From Oscillospiraceae bacterium (lineage in GTDB: Bacteria; Bacillota; Clostridia; Oscillospirales; Acutalibacteraceae): a DNA stretch of 64,000 bases. A program made the translations under genes and the position numbers. Below the pieces are notes generated by a model. That model was not told the origin of the DNA. It saw only the letters and a program-made list of their open reading frames with translations, and ran no database searches. This document shows, one piece after another, positions 57,785 to 64,000 of this stretch. The stretch is taken from positions 1 to 64,000 of the forward strand of contig JAIRPV010000021.1 in NCBI GenBank assembly GCA_031256825.1, in the 5' to 3' direction. Each line of letters begins with the position of its first letter. The stretch's first letter is position 1.

Positions 57785-59191
57785 ATGCGGGAATCCGGAA
57801 ACCAAAACGGCGGCGCGGAGCAAGGCTTGACTTGGGCGACAAAAATCAACTATGGCATTGGCGCGGTAGGAAAATCGCTGAGCAACGGCTTGAGCGGGCG
57901 GCTGCAATATTATTTGCTGACCGTGCTGCGCATCGACCGGAAACTGCTGGCCCCGCTGCTGGTGGCGGGCCGCGTTTGGGATGGCGTGAACGACCTGATG
58001 ATGGGCGCCGTGATCGACAACACGCGTTCGCGCTGGGGCAAGTTCCGGCCATGGATTGCGCTGGGAGCTGTGACCAACGCGATGGTGATGATTGGCCTGT
58101 TCGGCGCTCCGGCGGGGCTGCGGGCCAGCCCGGCGGGGCTGTTTGGATACATTGCGGTGCTGTGGCTGCTGTGGGACATGACCTACACCATGGTGGATGT
58201 GGCCTATTACGCGATGATTCCGGCGCTTTCCGGTTCGCCGAAGGAGCGCGACCAGATCGCCATGATACCGCGGGTGTTTTCGGGGCTGCTGGGGGTTGTT
58301 ACATCGTTCAACATGCAGGTGATTGATTATCTGGGCGGCGGCGACGAGATCACGGGCTTCTTCCGCTTCGCCGTGCTGACATCTGTTGTTTATATTACGA
58401 CATCCCTTTACAGCGCGGCGCTTGTCCGGGAACCCCGCCTGGCGCTGCCCTCAGAAAAAAAGGAGAGCATTGGGATTGCGAAGGCCGCAAAAATATTGAT
58501 TCACAACCGGCAGGCTCTTGTGGTGCTTGCGGTAATGCTGCTGTTTAATCTGGCAGCCAATATGACCAACGGCGTTTCGATTTATTATTTCCGCTTTGTT
58601 GTTCACAACGACACACAGCTGGGCTTTTTTGGGATTTTGCTGGGCATTTCGCAGGGGGTGGGCCTGCTGGGCTTTCCGTTGCTGACCAAACGGTTTCCCC
58701 GGAAAAAGGTATATCTTTGGAGTTATCTGCTCCCGTGCCTGGGCTATGGCGCTATGGCGGCGGCGAATCTGCTGCTGCCGGGTCAGTTTATTCCGCTGAT
58801 GGCCGCGGCGTTTGTTGGGTTCATCGGTTACGGGTTTATGTCCATCATGCAGAGCGTGATGCTGGCGGACGCTGTGGATTACGGCGAATACGAAACCGGC
58901 GAGCGCAACGAGGGAATTATTTTCAGCACGCTCACAATGCTGAGCAAATTGGCCGGCGCGGCGAATGATCTTGTGACGCTTGGCGTGTTTTCTATTGTGC
59001 ATTTTGGCGGGCAGGATGCGACGACGGCAACCCCCGCCGCCGTGCGCGGGATTGCGGGCCTCATGTATGTGTTCCCGCCGGTTGTTCTGGTTGCTTCCTA
59101 TTTGATTTACCGTTTTGGTTACAGGCTGACGGCTGGCCGCATGGAAGAAGTGCGCGCGGCGATTGCGGCAAGGCGGGCGCAAGAGGGATAA
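57785..59191 (+). CDS. GPH-family glycoside/cation symporter
   Basis: A 468-residue twelve-helix transporter of the MFS/GPH (MelB-like) type: INYGIGAVGKSLSNGLSG at the start, RVWDGVNDLMMGAVIDNTRS with the conserved Asp residues, and SRWGKFRPWI. Substrates are usually galactosides, xylosides or glucuronides with sodium or proton. AAGGAGG precedes the ATG. It could import substrate for the LacZ enzyme, but no shared operon exists. It ends 10 bases from the convergent flippase gene. Confidence 0.92.
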   Translation: MRESGNQNGGAEQGLTWATKINYGIGAVGKSLSNGLSGRLQYYLLTVLRIDRKLLAPLLVAGRVWDGVNDLMMGAVIDNTRSRWGKFRPWIALGAVTNAMVMIGLFGAPAGLRASPAGLFGYIAVLWLLWDMTYTMVDVAYYAMIPALSGSPKERDQIAMIPRVFSGLLGVVTSFNMQVIDYLGGGDEITGFFRFAVLTSVVYITTSLYSAALVREPRLALPSEKKESIGIAKAAKILIHNRQALVVLAVMLLFNLAANMTNGVSIYYFRFVVHNDTQLGFFGILLGISQGVGLLGFPLLTKRFPRKKVYLWSYLLPCLGYGAMAAANLLLPGQFIPLMAAAFVGFIGYGFMSIMQSVMLADAVDYGEYETGERNEGIIFSTLTMLSKLAGAANDLVTLGVFSIVHFGGQDATTATPAAVRGIAGLMYVFPPVVLVASYLIYRFGYRLTAGRMEEVRAAIAARRAQEG

Positions 59192-59201
59192 AACCGCAGC
59201 G

Positions 59202-60734
59202 CTATACCGCCCGGCGCAGGCTTCGGATGTCTTTGGCCTGGATGGATCCGATGAGATACAGGGAAATAAAATAAAACAGCGCGGCGCCCAGCAGCGCGCC
59301 GGCGAGCCAGGGCAGGGAAGTGCTGAGCGCGCCGGGGCGCATCAGTTTCACAAGGCCCAACGGGATAAGCGCCGCGCAGGCGACGCACAACAGCGGCTGC
59401 ATTACGCCGCGCACGTTGGGCCTTGGGGTTTCGGTCACTTTCAGCAAACGGCGCAGGCTAAAGAAAAAGTTATAAATTTCGCTGACATAGAGCACGATGA
59501 TATAGCCTTTTACGGCAAGTTTTGGCAGAAGCAGCCATACCAGAATGCAGCAAATGCCGCTGTCGAGGATATTGTACATCATAGAGGCCTTTTGCTCGTC
59601 AAGCCCCTTGAGCATACCATCTACGCTCATGTCGATATACATGATGGGCACCAGCGGCGCCAGGATTTGCAGGTAACGCGCCGCATCCGTGTTTCCATAG
59701 ATTTGCAGGCTCAGCGGCTCCGCGAAAGCATAGAACATGCCGCCCACGAACACGCCGTAGAGCAGGGAAAGCTTCAGAATGAGCGCGGCGGCGCTGTCGA
59801 TGCGTTCGGACTGCCCGCGCACGCGCAATTCAGAAATTTCCGGCACGAGCAGGCTTGCCAGGGAACTGAGCACGGCGGAAGGATAGAGCAGCACAGGCAG
59901 GGCCATGCCGTGCACCACGCCGTAAATGCGCATGGCTTCTTCGCTGGAGCGGCCGGAGGCTTGAAAGCCCCGGGGGATCAGCAAGTGCTCGGTGGTCAGC
60001 AGCACGCTGCGGGCGCAGGCCCCGGCGGCTTCGGGCGCGGCGATGTGGAGCAGCGCGCGCAGCGAAACGGCATCCTGCGGGCGCGGGCGGCGGCGCATGT
60101 CTTTGGATTGCCGCAGCAGAAGAAACGAAAAAACCGCCACGGCGGCCTGGCCGGCCACCATGCCGTAGACAATGCCAAGGCAGGCGTATTCCACGCCGCG
60201 CGGGAGCATGGCGCCGAGAAACACCACAACACAGGCGATGCGCACCGCTTGTTCGAGCGCCTGCGAAATGGCGCAAAGATAGACCCGCCGCACGGCTGTA
60301 AAGTAGCCCTGCATGGCGGTGGTCACAGCCACAAAGGGCAGACCAATGGCCAGCCATTGCAGCAGCCTGCAAGAACGGGGATCGCGCAGCCAATATTCGG
60401 CAATTGGCGAGGCCGCGGCAAACAGCGCCGCGCCGACGATTAAGCTGGTGAACAGGGAATAGCTCAGGCACAGGCGCATGGAATGGCGCAGCGAGATGCC
60501 GGGATCCTTTGCCAACAGGTCAATGTTCAGCCTTGTGCTGGCGAGCTTTACCCCGGCGCAGCCAAAGGTAACCGCCATGGCGTATACGGTGAGGGTCAGC
60601 TGGAACAGGCCGATGCCAATCGTGCCGATTTTGTTGGTTAGATACACGTTGTAGCTCACCGTGACGGTTTGCATAATGAAGGAAGCGGCGGTGAGCAAAG
60701 CGGTATTGAGGATCAGTTTGCGGGTGTTTTTCAT
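59202..60734 (-). CDS. MATE/MviN-superfamily lipid flippase, SpoVB-like
   Basis: A 510-residue protein with about 14 helices, starting MKNTRKLILNTALLTAASFI. It belongs to the polysaccharide biosynthesis/SpoVB flippase group that moves undecaprenyl-linked intermediates across the membrane. Of the spore-type members, SpoVB works in cortex formation; which lipid is moved cannot be told. GGGGGAG sets the start at 60734; the longer frame upstream runs antisense to the next gene. Confidence 0.9.
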   Translation of the reverse strand: MKNTRKLILNTALLTAASFIMQTVTVSYNVYLTNKIGTIGIGLFQLTLTVYAMAVTFGCAGVKLASTRLNIDLLAKDPGISLRHSMRLCLSYSLFTSLIVGAALFAAASPIAEYWLRDPRSCRLLQWLAIGLPFVAVTTAMQGYFTAVRRVYLCAISQALEQAVRIACVVVFLGAMLPRGVEYACLGIVYGMVAGQAAVAVFSFLLLRQSKDMRRRPRPQDAVSLRALLHIAAPEAAGACARSVLLTTEHLLIPRGFQASGRSSEEAMRIYGVVHGMALPVLLYPSAVLSSLASLLVPEISELRVRGQSERIDSAAALILKLSLLYGVFVGGMFYAFAEPLSLQIYGNTDAARYLQILAPLVPIMYIDMSVDGMLKGLDEQKASMMYNILDSGICCILVWLLLPKLAVKGYIIVLYVSEIYNFFFSLRRLLKVTETPRPNVRGVMQPLLCVACAALIPLGLVKLMRPGALSTSLPWLAGALLGAALFYFISLYLIGSIQAKDIRSLRRAV

Positions 60735-60836
60735 CGGACTCCCCCTAATTTTCTCCAAAAATTCACAATCCGCCGTTGAACTGTTCATCACTTTTGTTTT
60801 ACCATAAATATATGTTATGAAAGTCCAAAATAGCTC

Positions 60837-60865
60837 TTGCATTTCGCTGAAATATGCGCTATAAT
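60837..60865 (+). promoter_or_regulatory. promoter of the Thr-rich lipoprotein
   Basis: TTGCAT (60837-60842), 17-base spacer, exact TATAAT (60860-60865), about 30 bases before the ATG. Confidence 0.75.
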
Positions 60866-60894
60866 AAAAAACGATCCTCATTGAAGGGAGATGG

Positions 60895-61806
60895 ATGATT
60901 TTGAGGAAAATGAAGCGGTGGATGGCGCTGCTGCTGACGGGAACGGCGCTGCTGACCCTCGCGGCCTGCAAGAAGAAGGGGGACGACAAGCCCACGCTTG
61001 CCACATCGGCGGCCGCCGAAACCACGGCCGCAAACGCAACATCCGCGCCGGAAATCGCCTCTTGGACCATTGAGGTGCGGGGCGTGCCGAATGTGACGCA
61101 GCTGAAAAGCCTGGAAGCCCAGTATCTTCCAAAGCTGGAAGTAGACATGACCTCGACCAACGCCGAGGGGTTCACAGTGACCAACCGCTACGGCGGCGTA
61201 ACGCTGCGATCGATTCTGGGTTATTTCGGCGTTCCGGATGCGGCGACGGTAGAAGTGGTTTCCATTGATGGCAGCAAAGCGGTTTACACACAAAACATAG
61301 CCATGGCGGAAGACACGCTGCTGGCTTGGGAGATCGACGGAAAACCCATCGACACCAGCCCGCCGCTGCGCATGTGCCCGCGCACAGGTTCGCCGGATCA
61401 GTATGTGAAGCTGGTTTCGGCGATCAATATCGTGCCGCTTTCGGCGGCGCAGACGACAACGGATCCCGGTTCTTATGTGGATCTTTACAGTTCCACATAC
61501 CCGCCGTTTCCGACTTACACCTACCCGGTATCGCAGTATATCGGCACAAACCCGAAGACCACAACGACCACCACCACGACCAGCACCACAACCACAGCTC
61601 CAACTACGACGACTGCCAGCACAACCACGGCGACCACAACAACGACCCGCGCAACCTATGGCTCCTACAGCTATCCGGGGCCGGCGAATCCTTCCGGCGT
61701 GTTTAATACGACCACGACAACAACGACAGCGACAACAACGGGCACAACAGGTTCTACCATCCCAACAAGGCCCCCGGATTTGCCGCCCAACTTCCCGTGG
61801 TCGTGA
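60895..61806 (+). CDS. lipoprotein with SUOX-like fold and Thr-rich tail
   Basis: A 303-residue lipoprotein (lipobox LAAC, Cys25). Residues about 55-185 resemble the molybdopterin-binding (sulfite-oxidase) fold in pattern: FTVTNRYGGVTLRSILGYFG, MAEDTLLAWEIDGKPID and LRMCPRTGSPDQYVKLVSAI. The Cys that binds molybdenum is not at the usual place, so it is probably a binding module. Residues about 222-300 are Thr-rich with Pro and Ser, mucin-like and likely extended or glycosylated. Function unknown. Confidence 0.75.
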   Translation: MILRKMKRWMALLLTGTALLTLAACKKKGDDKPTLATSAAAETTAANATSAPEIASWTIEVRGVPNVTQLKSLEAQYLPKLEVDMTSTNAEGFTVTNRYGGVTLRSILGYFGVPDAATVEVVSIDGSKAVYTQNIAMAEDTLLAWEIDGKPIDTSPPLRMCPRTGSPDQYVKLVSAINIVPLSAAQTTTDPGSYVDLYSSTYPPFPTYTYPVSQYIGTNPKTTTTTTTTSTTTTAPTTTTASTTTATTTTTRATYGSYSYPGPANPSGVFNTTTTTTTATTTGTTGSTIPTRPPDLPPNFPWS

Positions 61807-61824
61807 ATCAGTAAAAATAAAAAG

Positions 61825-61855
61825 CGCAGGCCTGTTTGGGCCTGCGTGTTTTTTT
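61825..61855 (+). terminator. strong terminator before infC
   Basis: CGCAGGCC and GGCCTGCG close a loop of about six bases, followed by TGTTTTTTT. It isolates the lipoprotein gene from the infC operon. Confidence 0.9.
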
Positions 61856-61925
61856 GCGGGGAACCCAAATAAAACGCTTTGACAGCAAGAATCTTAAAAA
61901 ATTTCGCGTTTGCAGAAAAAATCTC

Positions 61926-61954
61926 TTGACAAACCCCGGAAACTCTGTTATACT
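61926..61954 (+). promoter_or_regulatory. promoter of infC-rpmI-rplT
   Basis: Exact TTGACA (61926-61931), 17-base spacer, TATACT (61949-61954). The transcript starts near 61961 with about 147 leader bases. Confidence 0.85.
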
Positions 61955-61970
61955 GTTGAGGCAAACAAGC

Positions 61971-62107
61971 GGAGCCTTTTGTTCGGCTCCTACCCACAGG
62001 GCCGGGTCTGCTGCGGGTCAATAATGGTTAGGGGGTTTCCCCCTGCCCTATTGATGCGCCGCGCGGTCTGCCCGTGCGTCTTTTATTTTTCTGGGAGGTG
62101 TTTTCAC
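61971..62107 (+). promoter_or_regulatory. structured infC leader, L20-type control candidate
   Basis: GGAGCC (61971-61976) pairs with GGCTCC (61985-61990); further on TCAATA (62018-62023) pairs with TATTGA (62049-62054), enclosing GGGGG-TTT-CCCCC. Firmicutes infC operons are controlled by L20 binding to such leaders; that this one responds to L20 is inferred. Confidence 0.55.
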
Positions 62108-62638
62108 ATCGGCACACAAAGGGAACAGCAGCAAATCAACGACGCCATACGCGACCGAGAGGTGCGCGTGGTTTCCGAAACCGGCGAACAGCTTGGCATC
62201 ATGTCCTCGCTGCAGGCGCTGCGCATGGCCGAAAGCCGCAACCTTGATTTGGTCAAGATAGCGCCGCAGGCCAGGCCGCCTGTGGTGAAGATCATGGACT
62301 ACGGCAAGTTCCGCTTTGAGCAGAGCCGCCGCGAAAAAGAGGCCCGCAAAAACCAGCGCGTTGTTGAACTCAAGGAGATCCGTCTGTCTGTTGGCATTGA
62401 TAAGCACGATTTCGATACGAAGGCTAGGCAAGCCAGGCAGTTCCTTGAGCAAGGCCATAAAGTTAAGGTCTCCATCCGTTTCCGCGGGCGCGAGATGGCT
62501 CACGCCAACCTTGCGAACGACAACATGAAGGAATTTGCCGAATCCTGCGCCGAGGTCAGCACGGTGGAACGCGTGCCGAAACTCGAGGGGCGGCAGATGC
62601 TGATGTTTTTAACGCCGAAAGCAAAACCGCAGCCATAA
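62108..62638 (+). CDS. infC: translation initiation factor IF-3, ATC start
   Basis: IF-3 of 176 residues: N-domain with QINDAIRDREVRVVSETGEQ, the segment VVKIMDYGKFRFEQ and a complete C-domain ending TPKAKPQP. It checks start codons and blocks premature 50S joining. No ATG or GTG lies near: the ribosome site GGGAGGT is 8 bases before an ATC in the right frame, matching the family start. A rare start allows IF-3 autocontrol, known from infC of other bacteria. The nearest upstream in-frame ATG would add a long untypical extension. Confidence 0.95.
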   Translation: MGTQREQQQINDAIRDREVRVVSETGEQLGIMSSLQALRMAESRNLDLVKIAPQARPPVVKIMDYGKFRFEQSRREKEARKNQRVVELKEIRLSVGIDKHDFDTKARQARQFLEQGHKVKVSIRFRGREMAHANLANDNMKEFAESCAEVSTVERVPKLEGRQMLMFLTPKAKPQP

Positions 62639-62659
62639 ATAATCAGGAGGAAACAACGT

Positions 62660-62860
62660 ATGCCAAAAATTAAGACCCATTCGGGCGCGAAAAAGCGCTT
62701 CAAGCTTTCCAAGAATGGCAAGCCTTTGCGTGCCAGGGCGTATTCCAGCCACGACATCAAGGGCCGCAAAAACGCCAAGAAAAAGCGCCAGCTGCGCGGC
62801 AAAACCGTGGCCGACGTCACCAATGTGCGCCAAATCAAGAAGCTTATCCCCTATAAATAG
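62660..62860 (+). CDS. rpmI: 50S ribosomal protein L35
   Basis: L35 of 66 residues, MPKIKTHSGAKKRFKLSKNG, basic throughout. AGGAGG precedes the ATG, 21 bases after infC. The operon order infC-rpmI-rplT is the standard one. Confidence 0.98.
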   Translation: MPKIKTHSGAKKRFKLSKNGKPLRARAYSSHDIKGRKNAKKKRQLRGKTVADVTNVRQIKKLIPYK

Positions 62861-62978
62861 GAGACAGAATCCGTTGGGTCATTGCCTGACCGCCGGAAGG
62901 AGATAAGCTGTTCCCTGACGTCCAGCGTATTCCAGCCCCCAAAATAACCACTATCAACCAACTGGAGGATATTACCGT

Positions 62979-63332
62979 ATGGCACGTGTAAAAGGCGCGA
63001 TGATGACGCGCAAGCGCAGGAAGAAAGTACTCAAGCTCGCAAAGGGATACTACGGCTCCAAGAGCCGCCTGTTTAAAACCGCCAAGCAGGCCGTGATGAA
63101 GTCCGGCCAGTACGCCTATATTGGCCGCAAGCAGCGTAAGCGCGATTTCCGCCGCCTGTGGATTACCCGTATTTCTGCCGCCGCGAAGATGAACGGCATG
63201 AACTACTCCACCTTCATCAACGGCCTGAAGCGCGCGGGCGTTACCCTGAACCGCAAAATGCTCAGCGAAATTGCCATTGCCGATCCGGCGGCGTTTACGC
63301 AGCTGGCGGAGCGGGCGAAAGCGGCGCGCTGA
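62979..63332 (+). CDS. rplT: 50S ribosomal protein L20
   Basis: L20 of 117 residues, an early 50S assembly protein with a long basic N-terminal helix ([20 protein letters not shown]) and a globular C-domain. It is also the presumed repressor of this operon through the infC leader. CTGGAGGA precedes the ATG. The 118-base gap after rpmI is longer than usual; apart from AAGGAG (62897-62902, not followed by a usable start) nothing was recognised in it. Confidence 0.98.
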   Translation: MARVKGAMMTRKRRKKVLKLAKGYYGSKSRLFKTAKQAVMKSGQYAYIGRKQRKRDFRRLWITRISAAAKMNGMNYSTFINGLKRAGVTLNRKMLSEIAIADPAAFTQLAERAKAAR

Positions 63333-63343
63333 ACAAGAGGCAG

Positions 63344-64000
63344 GTGACAGACACGAACAAATTTACCGGGAAAGCCGATGCTTATGCCGCCGGGCGGCCC
63401 GGCTACGCTGCGGGCGCGATTGATTTTATCTGTGGCCTGCTGCCCATCGGCGCGGCGATTGCCGACGTTGGCGCGGGCACGGGAAAGTTCACGCAGCCGC
63501 TTGCGGCGCGGGGCTGCGAGATATTCGCCGTTGAGCCAAATGGCGAAATGCGAGGGAAGATCGTGGCGCGAAGCAATCTTCATGTGATTGACGGCACGGC
63601 GGAGGCGACAGGCCTTGCGGATCAGAGCGTTGACGCGGTGACTTGCGCGCAAGCCTTTCACTGGTTTGATCCGGAGGGGTTCCGGCGCGAGTGCCAGCGG
63701 ATTTTGCGGCCGGGCGGACGCGTGTTTGTGATATACAACCGGCCTGTGGATGAGAGGCACGACGAAGCGCTGGCCTGGTGGAACAGCGGCGAAACCAACA
63801 GCGCGCGAACCAAAATTGAGCGGCGTTTGCCCGATCTACAGGAATTTTTTGGCCCTGGCCTGCGGGAGGAGCGTTTTCCGCACACGGTGGTGAGCGACGC
63901 GGCGCGCTGGGAGCAGAGCATGTTGTCGCACAGCGTTTCCCCTTTGCCCGGCGACGCGGCGTATGACCGCTTTATAGAAAGCGTGCGCGCCGTTTTTGCC
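63344..64000 (+). CDS. class I SAM-dependent methyltransferase (partial)
   Basis: A methyltransferase running off the window end, 219 codons visible. Motif I is IADVGAGTGKFT with the acidic strand-two end EIFAVEPN; DAVTCAQAFHWFDP and ILRPGGRVFVI are typical of methyltransferase 11/ubiE-like small-molecule or lipid enzymes. It begins at a GTG with AAGAGG 6 bases before it; an in-frame ATG lies only farther in. It follows rplT by 11 bases. Substrate cannot be told. Confidence 0.85.
   Translation, partial: MTDTNKFTGKADAYAAGRPGYAAGAIDFICGLLPIGAAIADVGAGTGKFTQPLAARGCEIFAVEPNGEMRGKIVARSNLHVIDGTAEATGLADQSVDAVTCAQAFHWFDPEGFRRECQRILRPGGRVFVIYNRPVDERHDEALAWWNSGETNSARTKIERRLPDLQEFFGPGLREERFPHTVVSDAARWEQSMLSHSVSPLPGDAAYDRFIESVRAVFA

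Noticed and set aside
59163-60443. 426-codon plus-strand frame opposite the flippase gene
   Set aside because: Antisense to a clear membrane protein with ribosome site; the His/Gln-rich composition is typical of reversed hydrophobic genes.
61910-62107. Extension of infC upstream to an ATG at 61910
   Set aside because: It would run from inside the -35/-10 promoter region through structured leader RNA and add 66 residues not seen in IF-3.

Overview
The window comes from a Gram-positive, endospore-forming Clostridia-type bacterium, most likely an Oscillospiraceae/Ruminococcaceae-like Bacillota with fairly high GC. Supporting signs are yqfC, yqfD and ylbJ sporulation genes, an SRP RNA gene directly upstream of dnaX, a CD1247-type zinc protein, the dnaN-yaaA-recF block, FtsEX beside an M23 hydrolase, canonical TTGACA/TATAAT promoters with 17-base spacers, and strong AGGAGG ribosome sites. 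No species can be named from sequence alone.

Layout. 1-4.3 kb is the end of a decaying prophage or integrative element: a minus-strand early-gene cluster (coiled-coil protein, frameshifted SNF2 helicase, small proteins, sigma-like regulator) and a divergent, also frameshifted gene for a protein with an NBR1-like Ig domain. 4.4-14.4 kb is core information processing: rpsB-tsf-rpmE, then rpoB-rpoC from their own promoter. 14.4-21.9 kb holds a polytopic membrane protein, a GH2 beta-galactosidase, a CNNM/CBS transporter and a lipoprotein lipase. 21.9-27.9 kb is a split MacAB-type ABC export locus with a repeat-bearing lipoprotein and a mosaic surface protein inserted before the ATPase gene. 28-36 kb carries apgM, a FemAB-type transferase, efp, a CD1247-type protein, a cupin, pyrF, tRNA-Arg(TCT), hflX and prmA.

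36-49 kb is almost all minus strand: M23 hydrolase-ftsX-ftsE, then dnaN-yaaA-recF-RCK-(28-codon ORF)-RCK-glycosyltransferase, then dnaX-ybaB-recR preceded by SRP RNA, then yqfC-yqfD. 49-59 kb is plus strand: ylbJ, a small Cys protein, a CMD/SDR redox pair, a YhhN enzyme, a glycerophosphotransferase overlapping a TrkH channel, ribF, a CAP-domain lipoprotein and a GPH-type transporter. 59-64 kb has a MATE/MviN-type flippase, a Thr-rich lipoprotein, infC-rpmI-rplT (infC starts at ATC) and a methyltransferase cut by the window end.

Functional links: the RCK proteins near 41 kb probably gate the TrkH subunit at 54 kb; FtsEX probably activates the adjacent coiled-coil M23 hydrolase; MacA-like, permease and orphan ATPase should form one exporter. 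The most unusual material is a dispersed AGGAGGCAGG-rich repeat present between genes and inside dnaX, ylbJ and the 3' end of the FemAB gene; the overlapping 28-codon ORF between the two RCK genes; the NBR1-like Ig protein; a (TA)14 tract before the orphan ATPase; and an inverted repeat embedded in the rpoB promoter.
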